64,000 nt of DNA from Ferrimonas futtsuensis DSM 18154 (GTDB taxonomy: Bacteria; Pseudomonadota; Gammaproteobacteria; Enterobacterales; Shewanellaceae). The stretch lies in assembly GCF_000422645.1 (NCBI RefSeq), contig NZ_KE383896.1, positions 5,461 through 69,460 of the forward strand. The letters run 5' to 3'. Under the pieces are notes generated by a model that saw only the letters and a list, made by a program, of their open reading frames with translations, did no database searches and was not told where the DNA came from. This document shows, one piece after another, positions 28,031 through 37,159 of this stretch. Made by a program: the position numbers and the translations under genes. Each line of letters begins with the position of its first letter. Position 1 is the first letter of the stretch.

Positions 28031-28927
28031 TTACTTCCCTTGTTGATGTTCAAACTGCTCGAAGATGCTGGAGAAGTCCCGGCCGCCATTGCCCTTGGCG
28101 GCGTGCAGGCGGAACAGACTGGTGGCCAGGGCCCCCATGGGGGTGGAGCTGTGACTGTCGGTGGCGGTCTGCATCGCCAGGCCGAGATCCTTACACATGA
28201 GATCCACCATGAAGCCGCCCTGGTAGCCGTTGCTGGAGGGCACATTGGCCATCACGTCCGGGCAGGGGTTGTACTTCTCCAGGGTCCAGTTGCCCCCGGA
28301 GCTCACCTTGATGATCTCCGACAGCACCTTGGGATCCAGGCCGTTGTGAATGCCCAGCTGCAGCGCCTCACTGGTGCCGGCCATCAGCACCGCCAGCAGC
28401 ATGTTGTTGCAGATCTTGGCCACCTGACCGGCACCGGCGGCGCCGGCATGGAAGATGTTGGCCCCCATGTTCTCCAGGATGGGGCGGGCCCGGCCAAAGC
28501 CGGCTTCGCTGCCCCCGCAGATGAAGGTCAGGGTGCCTGCCGCAGCGCCGGCGGTACCACCGGACACCGGCGCATCCACAAACTCGATGCCGCGCTTGGC
28601 GGCCGCCTCGGCCACCACCCGGGCGCTCTCGGCGTCGATGGTGGAGCTGTCAATCAGCAGGGTGTCCTGAGAAACGGTCTGAATCAGGCCGTCCTCACCC
28701 AGGTAGAGGCCACGTACATGCTTGCCGGCAGGCAGCATGGTGATCACCACCTCGGCACCGGCGGCGGCACCGCAGCTTGAGTTACAGGGGATGGCGCCCT
28801 GCTCGGCGATGGCGTGCACCGCATCGTGATTCAGGTCGAACACCCGGACCGTGTGGCCGGCTTTGACCAGGTTGAGGGCCATGGGGCCGCCCATGTTGCC
28901 CAGTCCGATAAAGGCGATGGTAGCCAT
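28031..28927 (-). CDS. mmsB: 3-hydroxyisobutyrate dehydrogenase
   Basis: A 298-residue NAD-dependent beta-hydroxyacid dehydrogenase of typical length. The N-terminal IAFIGLGNMGGPMALNLVKA nucleotide site, the DAPVSGGTAGAAAGTL substrate motif and the catalytic Lys in GAGQVAKICNNML are present. It oxidises 3-hydroxyisobutyrate to methylmalonate semialdehyde, the substrate of MmsA encoded in the same operon. Two bases separate it from the upstream hydrolase gene. Confidence 0.95.
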   Translation of the reverse strand: MATIAFIGLGNMGGPMALNLVKAGHTVRVFDLNHDAVHAIAEQGAIPCNSSCGAAAGAEVVITMLPAGKHVRGLYLGEDGLIQTVSQDTLLIDSSTIDAESARVVAEAAAKRGIEFVDAPVSGGTAGAAAGTLTFICGGSEAGFGRARPILENMGANIFHAGAAGAGQVAKICNNMLLAVLMAGTSEALQLGIHNGLDPKVLSEIIKVSSGGNWTLEKYNPCPDVMANVPSSNGYQGGFMVDLMCKDLGLAMQTATDSHSSTPMGALATSLFRLHAAKGNGGRDFSSIFEQFEHQQGK

Positions 28928-28929
28928 AA

Positions 28930-30045
28930 CTACTCCTTGTTCCAGTTGCTCAATGGGTGCACGCCCCAGGGGGGCGTCACCATGGCGTCAATGTGGGCCG
29001 CCGGTACCTCGGCAGCGCTGGTAAAGCGCCACTTCGGCTGGCGGTCCTTGTCAATCAGCAGGGCTCGTACCCCCTCGACAAAGTCGCCCATCTCGGCGCA
29101 GCGCACCGACAACACCAGCTCATGTTCAAACACCTGCTCCAGGGTCATATCCGCCCCCTGAGTCAATTGGTGCCACACCAGGTGCATGGTGATGGGGCTG
29201 CCGCTGGCGAAGGTCTTGGCCGCCCGGTCGAGCCACTTCTCATCACTCTCGAAACCGCTCAGACGCTCCACCACGGACTGCAGGTCATCGCCGGCCATCA
29301 GATCATCGATCTCTTTCTGGCGCGCCGACAGCACGCTGGCCGGCAAGGCCGCCTCGTCCTGTTGCTGGTAGCCACCGAGCAGCTCGTCGATCAGCGCCTT
29401 GGCATCGTGGTTGTGCCACTCCAGGTGACACAGGTCAGTGAGCAGTTGCTTACGGCGAAAGTCCGCCACCGCAAAGTCCGCCAGCCCCACGTATCGGGCG
29501 TCCAGGCCATTCATCTGGTAACCGGTCAGCCCCAGGAAGCGACCACAGTGACCGGGCATCCGATTGAGGAACCAGGTGCCGCCCACGTCGGGGTAGAGAC
29601 CGATGGTGATCTCCGGCATGGCGATGCGGGAGCTCTCGGTGACGATGCGGTGGCTGGCACCGGCCATCAGCCCCAAGCCACCGCCCATGACGATGCCGCC
29701 GCCCCACAGAAGGATAGGCTTGCTATAGACATGAATCAGATGATCGAGGCGATACTCCCGGGTAAAGAAGGCTTCCACCTCGGGCACCCGCTGGCCAGGA
29801 TGGGCCACACAGGCGTCGTACATGGCGCGGATATCCCCGCCGGCGCAAAACGCCTTGTCCCCGGCACCATCGAGGATGACGCATTTGATCTCCTCCCGCT
29901 GCTGCCAGTCGAGCAGGGTGGCATGGAGGCGATCCACCATCTCCAGGGAGAGGGCGTTGAGTGAGCGCTCACTGTTGAGGGTCAGGTGGCCAATCAGGGC
30001 GCCGCCGGCACCCTGATGCTCCTGGATAAGTACCGGTTCACCCAT
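28930..30045 (-). CDS. 3-hydroxyisobutyryl-CoA hydrolase
   Basis: A 371-residue crotonase-fold hydrolase, longer than hydratases, as HIBYL-CoA hydrolases are. Family features: AFCAGGDIRAMYD, GGGIVMGGGLGLMAGASHRI, MPEITIGLYPDVGGTWFLNR. It releases free 3-hydroxyisobutyrate from its CoA ester in valine degradation, preventing methacrylyl-CoA build-up. The ATG at 30045 overlaps the stop of the preceding hydratase gene (TGATG) and has GGAAG 8 bases upstream; an ATG at 30060 is possible but less well placed. Confidence 0.92.
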   Translation of the reverse strand: MGEPVLIQEHQGAGGALIGHLTLNSERSLNALSLEMVDRLHATLLDWQQREEIKCVILDGAGDKAFCAGGDIRAMYDACVAHPGQRVPEVEAFFTREYRLDHLIHVYSKPILLWGGGIVMGGGLGLMAGASHRIVTESSRIAMPEITIGLYPDVGGTWFLNRMPGHCGRFLGLTGYQMNGLDARYVGLADFAVADFRRKQLLTDLCHLEWHNHDAKALIDELLGGYQQQDEAALPASVLSARQKEIDDLMAGDDLQSVVERLSGFESDEKWLDRAAKTFASGSPITMHLVWHQLTQGADMTLEQVFEHELVLSVRCAEMGDFVEGVRALLIDKDRQPKWRFTSAAEVPAAHIDAMVTPPWGVHPLSNWNKE

Positions 30046-30818
30046 CAGCGGTTCTTCCATTCGGGGGTACGCTTCTCCAGGAAGGCGTTCACCCCTTCGG
30101 CCTGGTCTTCGCTGTCGAACAGATCCAGGAACAGCTCCCGCTCCATCACCAGAGCCTGGCTGCGGGGCATGCTGCGGCCACTCTGCACCAGGGTCTTACA
30201 GGCGGAAACCGCCACCGGGCTCTGTTTGCCCACCCTCTCCGCCAGGGTCAGGGCGGTGTCCAGGGCACAGCCTGTGTCCACCACCTCCTCCACCAGACCG
30301 ATGGTCAGGGCGCGGTCCGCCTTGATGCGTTCGCCACAGAGGATCATCCGCTTGGCCCAGCCCTCACCCACCAGGGCGGTGAGGTTCTGGGTGCCACCGG
30401 CGCAGGGCAACAGCCCCACTGTGGCCTCGGGCAGGGCCATCTGCGCCTGAGACTCGACGATGCGAATGTCGCAGGCCAGGGCCACCTCCAGGCCACCGCC
30501 CATGGCGTAGCCGTTGATGGCGGCAATGGAGACGCCGCGGAAGGCGGACAGGGCCTCGAAGGCGCGGCCAAAGGCTCGGGCCATGTTGGCGGCCACGCCC
30601 TTGTCGCCATCGGCAAACAACTTGAGATCGGCCCCGGCGGAGAAGAACTTGTCCCCCTCACCGGTGAGCACCAGGGCGTAGATGTCGCGGTCGTTGTTCA
30701 GCTCGCCCACCAATTGCTCCAACTCACCCAGGCTCTGCTGGGTCCAGGTGTTGGCGGGCGGATTGTTGATGGTCACCAGGGCGGTGTGGCCCCGGCGCTC
30801 CAGCTTCAGAAATTCCAT
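30045..30818 (-). CDS. enoyl-CoA hydratase (valine/isoleucine operon)
   Basis: A 257-residue crotonase. The oxyanion-hole segments are FFSAGADLKLF and YAMGGGLEVALACDIRI, and the active-site acids sit in ALPEATVGLLPCAGGTQ. By context it hydrates methacrylyl-CoA and tiglyl-CoA. Two ATGs are close together; the second (30818) lies 8 bases after AAGGAG and is preferred over 30824. Its stop overlaps the hydrolase start. Confidence 0.9.
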   Translation of the reverse strand: MEFLKLERRGHTALVTINNPPANTWTQQSLGELEQLVGELNNDRDIYALVLTGEGDKFFSAGADLKLFADGDKGVAANMARAFGRAFEALSAFRGVSIAAINGYAMGGGLEVALACDIRIVESQAQMALPEATVGLLPCAGGTQNLTALVGEGWAKRMILCGERIKADRALTIGLVEEVVDTGCALDTALTLAERVGKQSPVAVSACKTLVQSGRSMPRSQALVMERELFLDLFDSEDQAEGVNAFLEKRTPEWKNR

Positions 30819-30842
30819 CTTCATGGCTCCTTGTGAGCGTGA

Positions 30843-32000
30843 TTATTCAATTTGGCCGGCATTCTCATCCAGCAGGCGGCGGGCGACGATGAGACGCATG
30901 ATCTCGTTGGTGCCCTCCAGGATTTGATGCACCCGCACATCGCGCACATGGCGCTCCAGCGGATACTCCTGGATGTAGCCATAGCCGCCATGGATCTGCA
31001 GCGCTTCATTACAGACGGTAAAGCCCACGTCTGTGGCAAACCGCTTGGCCATGGCACAGTAGGCGGTCTTTTCCGGATCGTTGCTGTCCAGCTTGAATGC
31101 CGCCAGACGCACCATCTGCCGAGCCGCCACCAGCTCGGTGGCCATGTCCGCCAGTTTGAACTGCAACCCCTGGAAGGCCGCCAACGGCTTGCCGAACTGC
31201 TTGCGCTCCGCCATATACTGCTGAGCCCGCTCCAGGGCCGCCTGGGCGGTGCCCAGGGAGCAGGCGGCAATGTTGATGCGGCCGCCGTCCAGCCCCTTCA
31301 TGGCGAAGGTAAAGCCCTGGCCCTCCTCCCCCAGCAGGTTCTCCACCGGCACCCGCACATTGTCGAAGGTCACCAGGCGGGTGGGCTGGGCGTTCCAGCC
31401 CATCTTCTCCTCCGCCTTACCATAGACGATCCCCTCGGCGTCGGCGGGTACGGCGATGGCACTGATCCCCTTGGGGCCCTCGGCGCCGGTGCGGCACATC
31501 ACCACCAAAAGCTCGGTGCTGCCGGCACCGGAGATGAACATCTTGGAGCCGTTGATCACATAGTGGTCACCATCGCGCTCCGCCTTGGTTCGCAGGGAGG
31601 CGGCATCACTGCCGGCTCCGGGCTCGGTCAGGCAGTAAGACGCCAGCTTCTCACCGGTCACCAGCTGCGGGCACCAGCCATCCTTCAGGGCCTGGGTGCC
31701 CCAGGAGGCCACCATCCAGGTGGCCATGTTGTGGATGGTGATCATGGCGGTAGTGGCGGTGCACCCCTTGGAGAGGGCCTCGAAGATCAGCGCCGAGTCC
31801 AGGCGGGACAACCCCATGCCCCCGGCCTCTTCCGGGGTGTACAGGCTGCAGAAGCCCAGCTCTCCGGCGCGCTGAATCACCTCCTTGGGGAAGTGATGGT
31901 CCTTATCCCACTGCCCGGCATAGGGGGCCAGTTCCGCCTCGGCAAACTGCTTGGCCACCTCAATGAAGGCCTGCTGGTCTTCGGTCAGGTTGAAGTTCAT
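30843..32000 (-). CDS. isobutyryl-CoA-type acyl-CoA dehydrogenase
   Basis: A 385-residue FAD-dependent acyl-CoA dehydrogenase. Signatures: CLTEPGAGSDAASLRTKAER, GYGYIQEYPLERHVRDVRVH and the C-terminal LEGTNEIMRLIVARRLL, which resembles isobutyryl-CoA dehydrogenase (ACAD8). It would oxidise isobutyryl-CoA and perhaps 2-methylbutyryl-CoA. GAGGGAG precedes the ATG. The 12-base gap to mmsA fits an operon. Confidence 0.92.
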   Translation of the reverse strand: MNFNLTEDQQAFIEVAKQFAEAELAPYAGQWDKDHHFPKEVIQRAGELGFCSLYTPEEAGGMGLSRLDSALIFEALSKGCTATTAMITIHNMATWMVASWGTQALKDGWCPQLVTGEKLASYCLTEPGAGSDAASLRTKAERDGDHYVINGSKMFISGAGSTELLVVMCRTGAEGPKGISAIAVPADAEGIVYGKAEEKMGWNAQPTRLVTFDNVRVPVENLLGEEGQGFTFAMKGLDGGRINIAACSLGTAQAALERAQQYMAERKQFGKPLAAFQGLQFKLADMATELVAARQMVRLAAFKLDSNDPEKTAYCAMAKRFATDVGFTVCNEALQIHGGYGYIQEYPLERHVRDVRVHQILEGTNEIMRLIVARRLLDENAGQIE

Positions 32001-32012
32001 ATCGGCTCCCTC

Positions 32013-33506
32013 TTACTTCAGCGCAATGGTCAGGTTCTGACCGGCCACAATGCCAGACTCCGGCCAACGGGCAGTGATGGTCTTGGTTTCGGTGTAGAAA
32101 CGCACCGCCTGCTTGCCGTAGGCGTGCAGGTCGCCGTAGAAGCTGTTCTTCCAGCCGGTAAAGGAGAAGAACGGCAGTGGCACCGGGATGGGCACGTTGA
32201 TCCCCACCTGGCCCACCTCAATCTCATGCTGATACTTGCGCGCCGCGGCGCCGGAGTTGGTGAAGATGGAGGTGCCGTTGCCGAAGGGGTTGGCGTTGAT
32301 CAGCGCAATGGCGTCGACCAGGGTGTCCACTTCTGTGGTGCACAGCACCGGTCCGAAGATCTCCTCCTTGTAGATGCGCATCTCGGGAGTGACGCCGCTG
32401 AACAGGGTGGGCCCCACCCAGTTGCCGGACTCATGACCCTCGACGGTGAAGTCGGAGCCATCCAGCAGACAGTTGGCGCCTTCATCCTTACCGGCCTGAA
32501 TCAGCTCCAGCACCCGGGCCTTGGCGGCCGGGTTGATCAGCGGGCCATAGCCGGCCTCCTCGTCATCCCACAGACCGGGACGCACCTTGGCCAGGGCTTC
32601 CTTCAGCTCGGGGATCCACTGTTTGGACTCGCCCACAAACACCGCCACGGAGATCGCCATGCAGCGCTGACCGGCGGCGCCCACGGACGCGCCCACCAGT
32701 TGGTTGATAACGGTGTCCTTGTCCGCGTCAGGCATCACCACCATGTGGTTCTTGGCTCCGGCGAAGGCCTGTACACGCTTGAGGTGTTCGGTGCCGGTCT
32801 TGTAGATGTACTGGCCCACGGGCACAGAGCCGACGAAGGAGATCGCCTTGATGTCGGGGTGGGTCAATATGCCGTCGACCACCTCTTTGGCACCGTGGAC
32901 CACGTTCAGCAGCCCCCTGGGTGCACCGGCCTCTTCAAACAGCTCGGCCAGCAGCATGGGGGTCATGGGGTCCTGCTCGGAGGGCTTGAGCACGAAGCCG
33001 TTGCCACAGGCGATGGCCATGGGGAACATCCACAGCGGGATCATCGCCGGGAAATTGAAGGGAGTAATACCGGCACATACGCCCAGGGGCTGGATGTAGC
33101 TGTAGGTGTCGATGCCACGGGCCACGTTTTCCACGGTCTCGCCCATCATCATGCTGGCGATGTTGGCCGCCTGCTCCGCCACCTCGATGCCGCGCCAGAC
33201 GTCACCCTTGGCGTCGGCGAAGGTCTTGCCGGTCTCCTGGGCCAGCACCTTGGCGATGCGATCGTGGTTCTCCTTCAGCAGGTGCTGATAGCGCAGCATC
33301 AACCGGGCACGATCGGACACCGGCGTCTCCCGCCACTGCTCCTGGGCCGCCTTGGCGCTGGCCACCGCCTGGTTCACTTCCGCTTCGGTGGCGCAGTTAA
33401 GCTGGGCAATGGGGCCGTTGTCGGCCGGGTTGGTCACCTGAATCTGCTGCTGACCGCAGCCATCGGTGTATTCACCGCCAATCAGGTGCTTCACTTGTGT
33501 GGTCAT
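32013..33506 (-). CDS. mmsA: methylmalonate-semialdehyde dehydrogenase (acylating)
   Basis: A 497-residue CoA-dependent aldehyde dehydrogenase, the length of MmsA. The NAD-binding segment is [20 protein letters not shown], and the nucleophile is Cys282 in [11 protein letters not shown]. It turns methylmalonate semialdehyde into propionyl-CoA, the last step of valine degradation here. A 90-base gap with an inverted repeat separates it from the thiolase gene, while the downstream gap is only 12 bases. Confidence 0.96.
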   Translation of the reverse strand: MTTQVKHLIGGEYTDGCGQQQIQVTNPADNGPIAQLNCATEAEVNQAVASAKAAQEQWRETPVSDRARLMLRYQHLLKENHDRIAKVLAQETGKTFADAKGDVWRGIEVAEQAANIASMMMGETVENVARGIDTYSYIQPLGVCAGITPFNFPAMIPLWMFPMAIACGNGFVLKPSEQDPMTPMLLAELFEEAGAPRGLLNVVHGAKEVVDGILTHPDIKAISFVGSVPVGQYIYKTGTEHLKRVQAFAGAKNHMVVMPDADKDTVINQLVGASVGAAGQRCMAISVAVFVGESKQWIPELKEALAKVRPGLWDDEEAGYGPLINPAAKARVLELIQAGKDEGANCLLDGSDFTVEGHESGNWVGPTLFSGVTPEMRIYKEEIFGPVLCTTEVDTLVDAIALINANPFGNGTSIFTNSGAAARKYQHEIEVGQVGINVPIPVPLPFFSFTGWKNSFYGDLHAYGKQAVRFYTETKTITARWPESGIVAGQNLTIALK

Positions 33507-33527
33507 TGTTGCTTCTCCCGTTGATGG

Positions 33528-33572
33528 GGCCGTCCGGGTTTGATGTGGAGTAGTTGTAAGCGTTGGACGGCC
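33528..33572. repeat. intercistronic inverted repeat between thiolase and mmsA genes
   Basis: GGCCGTCC (33528-33535) and GGACGGCC (33565-33572), exact complements 29 bases apart, in the only sizeable gap of the operon. It could fold in the mRNA; there is no T-run, so it is not a standard terminator. Confidence 0.6.
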
Positions 33573-33596
33573 GGTCCTTGTCTGTTATCGCGAAAA

Positions 33597-34781
33597 TTAC
33601 ACCAGTTCGATGGCCATCGCCGTGGCTTCACCGCCACCGATGCACAGGGAGGCGACGCCCTTGCTCAGGCCGCGGCGTTTCAGGGCATGCACCAGGGTCA
33701 CCAGCAGGCGGGTACCGGAGCAGCCGATGGGATGGCCCAGGGCACAGGCTCCGCCATTGACGTTCACCTTGGCGTGGTCCAGCCCCAGCTCATTGATGGC
33801 CAGCATGGTCACCATGGCAAAGGCTTCGTTGATCTCATACAGGTCCACCTCGTCCCGCTGCCAGCCAGCGCGCTCCAGCAGGCCATTGATGGCGCCGATG
33901 GGGGCGATGGTGAACTCCTCCGGAGCCTGAGAGTGGGTGTGATGTGCGGCAATGCGAGCCAGCACAGGCAAGCCATTGGCCCGGGCATAACCGGCACTGG
34001 TGACCACCATGGCGGCGGCGCCGTCGGAGATGGAGCTGGCGTTGGCGGCGGTGATGGTCCCCGCCTTGCTGAAGGCGGGGCGCAGGGCGGGAATCTTATC
34101 GGGACGTGCGTTACCAGGCTGCTCGTCCACATCAACCGTCACCTCGCCTTTGCGGGTCTTGATGGTCACCGGAGCAATCTCATCCTCGAAGGCCCCCGCG
34201 TCGATGGCGGCATTGGCTCGCTTGAGACTTTCCAGGGCGTAGCCGTCCATCTGCTCCCGGGTCAGGCCATACTCGTCCGACGTCCCCTGGGCAAAGACCC
34301 CCATCGCCTTGCCGGTATAGGCGTCCTCCAGACCATCGAGGAACATGTGATCCAGCACCTTGCCGTGGCCCATGCGCATGCCGCCGCGCGCCTTGTCCAA
34401 CAGGTAGGGCGCCAGAGACATGCTCTCCATGCCTCCCGCCACCACCAGTTGGGCACTGCCGGCACGCACCAGATCATGGGCCAGCATCACTGTCTTCATC
34501 CCCGAGCCACACACCTTGTTCACCGTGGTGGCGCCACAGGACTGAGGCAATCCCGCTTTGAGAGTGGCCTGACGGGCGGGAGCCTGCCCCTGGCCAGCGG
34601 GCAGCACACAGCCCATCAGCACTTCATCCACCTGCTCCGGGGACACACCGCTCTGCGCCAGAGCGGCACGGATGGCGGTGGCGCCCAGTTCCGGGGCAGC
34701 AACGCCACTCAGGGAGCCCTGAAAGCCCCCCATGGCCGTGCGGCTCGCCGCAGCAATCACAACCTCATGATCCTTGATCAT
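33597..34781 (-). CDS. acetyl-CoA C-acyltransferase (thiolase)
   Basis: A 394-residue thiolase, first gene of the operon. The nucleophile is Cys91 (NKVCGSGMKTV), with GHPIGCSGTR and CIGGGEATA near the C terminus giving the other catalytic His and Cys. By context it cleaves 2-methylacetoacetyl-CoA from isoleucine into acetyl-CoA and propionyl-CoA; acetoacetyl-CoA thiolysis is also possible. AAGGAG precedes the ATG. A LiuR-type palindrome lies 49-66 bases upstream of the start codon. Confidence 0.93.
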   Translation of the reverse strand: MIKDHEVVIAAASRTAMGGFQGSLSGVAAPELGATAIRAALAQSGVSPEQVDEVLMGCVLPAGQGQAPARQATLKAGLPQSCGATTVNKVCGSGMKTVMLAHDLVRAGSAQLVVAGGMESMSLAPYLLDKARGGMRMGHGKVLDHMFLDGLEDAYTGKAMGVFAQGTSDEYGLTREQMDGYALESLKRANAAIDAGAFEDEIAPVTIKTRKGEVTVDVDEQPGNARPDKIPALRPAFSKAGTITAANASSISDGAAAMVVTSAGYARANGLPVLARIAAHHTHSQAPEEFTIAPIGAINGLLERAGWQRDEVDLYEINEAFAMVTMLAINELGLDHAKVNVNGGACALGHPIGCSGTRLLVTLVHALKRRGLSKGVASLCIGGGEATAMAIELV

Positions 34782-34829
34782 TGTTAACTCCTTGTAATGC
34801 GATTCATCCTAGGTTACTTGAAGTGTGAC

Positions 34830-34847
34830 GTTTACGGCAACGTAAAC
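34830..34847. promoter_or_regulatory. LiuR-type palindrome before the valine/isoleucine operon
   Basis: GTTTACGGCAACGTAAAC: two exact 7-bp arms around GCAA, the form bound by MerR-family regulators. A site sharing 12 of the 14 arm positions lies before liuR (57268-57285). It sits between the thiolase operon and the divergent FMN-enzyme gene. Confidence 0.72.
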
Positions 34848-34948
34848 TTTGGTTTAATGCTAGGGCAAACTTTCCCCCGCTGTAAGCCCACGCTGACGCA
34901 AACTCCACTATCCTTAGGGAGTTCCAATGACAAACAGATGGCAATTCA

Positions 34949-36445
34949 ATGGATAACAACGGACAGATGATGGTCAGTTGGGTAACCCGCACACTCGAGA
35001 TCAGTGCCGCGTTGCTGATTTTCGTTATCGGAGTGGGGATTTTGGTGGTCGCTTACCTCTACGTAAAGGATGTCACCCAGACCCAACAGGCAATTCGCCG
35101 AAACTACCCGGTAATCGGCCGCTTCCGTTATTGGTTCGAGCATATGGGGGAGTTTTTCAGGCAGTACTTCTTCGCCCTGGACCGTGATGAGATGCCCTTT
35201 AACCGGGCCCAGCGCAGCTGGGTCTACCGGGCTGCCAAGGATGTGGACAGCACCATCGCCTTCGGGTCTACCCGCCCCCTGAATCAACCTGGCGACATCA
35301 TTTTTCTCAACTGTCTGTTTCCCACCCTGAAAGAGGACGCGGTGCCACCAACCCCGGTCACCATTGGTGACGGCGTGGCCCGCATCCCCTATACCACCGC
35401 CAGCTTCTTCAACGTCTCCGGCATGAGTTTTGGGGCCCTCAGCGTGCCTGCGGTGCGGGCTCTGTCCATCGGCGCTCATGAGGCCGGTATCTGGATGAAC
35501 ACCGGAGAAGGCGGCCTCTCCCCCTATCATCTGGAGGGCGGATGCGACATCGTCTTTCAGATTGGCACCGCCAAATACGGCGTCCGCGATACCGATGGCA
35601 AACTCTGTGATAAGAAGCTCCAGGAGGTGGCCAGGCACCAGCAGGTGCGGATGTTCGAAATCAAGATGAGTCAGGGGGCCAAACCCGGTAAGGGCGGCAT
35701 TTTGCCTGGTGGTAAGGTCACCGCCGAGATCGCTAAGATCCGCGGCATTCCCGAGGGTGAGGACTCCATCAGCCCCAATGGTCATCCCGAGATCCGCAGT
35801 GTGGACGACTTGCTGGACATGATCGCCCGCGTCAGGGAGGTCACCGGCAAACCCTGTGGCTTCAAGGCGGTGATTGGTCACAGTGGCTGGGTAGAGGAGC
35901 TGATGGCCGCCATCAAGGCAAGGGGCAAAGAGAGCGCCCCGGACTTCATCACCGTGGACTCCGCCGATGGTGGCACCGGTGCCGCCCCTCAATCCTTGAT
36001 GGACTTCATGGGCTTGCCGCTGAAACGCAGCCTGCCCTATATCGTCGATACCCTGGAAGCCCATGGTCTCAGGGAGAGAATCAAGGTGATGGCGTCCGGT
36101 AAATTGGTGAACCCTTCGGATGTCGCCTGGGCCCTGTGTGTCGGCGCCGACTTCGTTAACTCCGCCCGGGGCTTCATGTTCTCCCTGGGGTGCATTCAGG
36201 CACTGCAATGCAACAAGAACTCCTGCCCCACCGGCATCACCACCCATGACCCCAAACTGCAGAAGGGGCTGGTGGTGGAAGACAAGGCCCGACGAGTGGC
36301 TCACTACGCCAGGAACCTGATGCATGAGGTCGGCGTCATCGCCCACTCCTGCGGTGTGCGTGAACCCAGGTTGCTGCGACGGGATCATGCCCAGATCATC
36401 AATGATCATGGCCTGCCGGTCTCCCTGGACGCGGCTGATCGCTGA
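34949..36445 (+). CDS. FMN-binding glutamate-synthase-like protein
   Basis: A 498-residue protein with an N-terminal membrane helix (about 18-40, LEISAALLIFVIGVGILVVA) and a glutamate-synthase central/FMN-type TIM barrel. Recognisable parts are ASFFNVSGMSFGALSVPAVR, EGGLSPYH, KMSQGAKPGKGGILPGGKV, DSADGGTGAAP and the cysteine cluster LGCIQALQCNKNSCPTGITT, which in GltB-like proteins binds an Fe-S cluster. No glutaminase domain, so it is not a complete glutamate synthase; the substrate is unknown. The best ribosome-binding site (34916-34921) serves a nine-codon frame at 34927-34956 overlapping this start, so the true start or coupling is uncertain. Confidence 0.82.
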   Translation: MDNNGQMMVSWVTRTLEISAALLIFVIGVGILVVAYLYVKDVTQTQQAIRRNYPVIGRFRYWFEHMGEFFRQYFFALDRDEMPFNRAQRSWVYRAAKDVDSTIAFGSTRPLNQPGDIIFLNCLFPTLKEDAVPPTPVTIGDGVARIPYTTASFFNVSGMSFGALSVPAVRALSIGAHEAGIWMNTGEGGLSPYHLEGGCDIVFQIGTAKYGVRDTDGKLCDKKLQEVARHQQVRMFEIKMSQGAKPGKGGILPGGKVTAEIAKIRGIPEGEDSISPNGHPEIRSVDDLLDMIARVREVTGKPCGFKAVIGHSGWVEELMAAIKARGKESAPDFITVDSADGGTGAAPQSLMDFMGLPLKRSLPYIVDTLEAHGLRERIKVMASGKLVNPSDVAWALCVGADFVNSARGFMFSLGCIQALQCNKNSCPTGITTHDPKLQKGLVVEDKARRVAHYARNLMHEVGVIAHSCGVREPRLLRRDHAQIINDHGLPVSLDAADR

Positions 36446-36462
36446 ACCTGGAGTACAGTGAC

Positions 36463-36488
36463 AAGGGCGGCCTGGCGCCGCCCTTTAC
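36463..36488 (+). terminator. terminator after FMN glutamate-synthase-like gene
   Basis: Stem AAGGGCGGC (36463-36471) / GCCGCCCTT (36477-36485) with a five-base loop and a short T-run. Confidence 0.7.
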
Positions 36489-36648
36489 AGAGTGACACGC
36501 GATCCCATCTCTGCACATCCGATGATCCTTAAATCACTTCCTCGCACAGCACGGTTAACAAGGGCTTCACACTTCACAATTTCACACATTGAATCCCGCT
36601 ATTTCGTTACCAGATCCGACCACCTTTGACGCCTTTGACCATTAGGTC

Positions 36649-36662
36649 GTGATCCGGATCAC
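36649..36662. promoter_or_regulatory. CRP-like site upstream of the cytochrome operon
   Basis: GTGATCCGGATCAC, a perfect 14-bp palindrome fitting GTGA-N6-TCAC, about 140 bp before the monoheme cytochrome start. CRP is the main regulator of anaerobic respiration in Shewanella, so the placement makes sense. Confidence 0.6.
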
Positions 36663-36800
36663 TCCTTAACGCCAGCTGAACCAAAATCCTCTCCTGCTGA
36701 CAGTTTTGCTTATACCCCTGCAACTTTTCTTCGCTCCAAAACATTAGGAATTACTAATAAATTTGATACTAAAGAAAAGTGAAACACTCAGAGGTATCTT

Positions 36801-37127
36801 ATGAAACGTCGCTCCTATCAAGCCCTTACCGCAGTATTGCTGCTTACTGTCTCTGCCGGTCTGGCGGCTGCCGAAGGCGGCAACCCCAAGAAAGGCAAGC
36901 ACCTCTATAAGAAACACTGCAAGGCCTGCCACAGCCAGAGCAGTGAAGCGATGGAACTGACTCCCATGTCCAAGACCATGGCCCAGTGGGATCGCTTCTT
37001 CCAGCGCAACAAGCATAAGGCCAAGCCCGAAGTGTTCCAGGGACTCTCCGACCAGGCGCTGAAGGATATCCAGCAGTTCCTCTATGACCACGCTGCGGAC
37101 TCCGACCAGCCCGCCACTTGCGGTTAA
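36801..37127 (+). CDS. periplasmic monoheme cytochrome c
   Basis: A 108-residue exported protein (signal peptide through about residue 24, LTVSAGLAAA) with one heme-binding motif CKACH (40-44) and a probable distal methionine in ELTPMSKTM. It is lysine-rich and small, like soluble electron-shuttle cytochromes. It starts a three-gene unit with the DUF3373 protein and the octaheme cytochrome, so it most likely passes electrons to or from the latter. A second cysteine near the C terminus (TCG) is not part of a heme motif. Confidence 0.9.
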   Translation: MKRRSYQALTAVLLLTVSAGLAAAEGGNPKKGKHLYKKHCKACHSQSSEAMELTPMSKTMAQWDRFFQRNKHKAKPEVFQGLSDQALKDIQQFLYDHAADSDQPATCG

Positions 37128-37159
37128 TCAAACAACAACAAGCCCTTAAGGATATGATG

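Larger units (their letters stand above)
36446..36800. other. intergenic region before the cytochrome operon
   Basis: After a terminator (36463-36488) come two abutting palindromes: GACCATTAGGTC (36637-36648) and the CRP-like GTGATCCGGATCAC (36649-36662). An AT-rich promoter stretch follows. No gene is visible. Confidence 0.55.

Noticed and set aside
30852-33524. A very long open frame (about 890 codons) on the plus strand opposite the acyl-CoA dehydrogenase and mmsA genes
   Set aside because: It is the antisense of two clear enzymes, rich in His/Gly/Leu/Gln, with no domain; GC-rich codon bias creates such frames.
34946-36409. Long minus-strand frame opposite the FMN glutamate-synthase-like gene
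   Set aside because: The plus-strand product has clear family motifs; the opposite frame has none.
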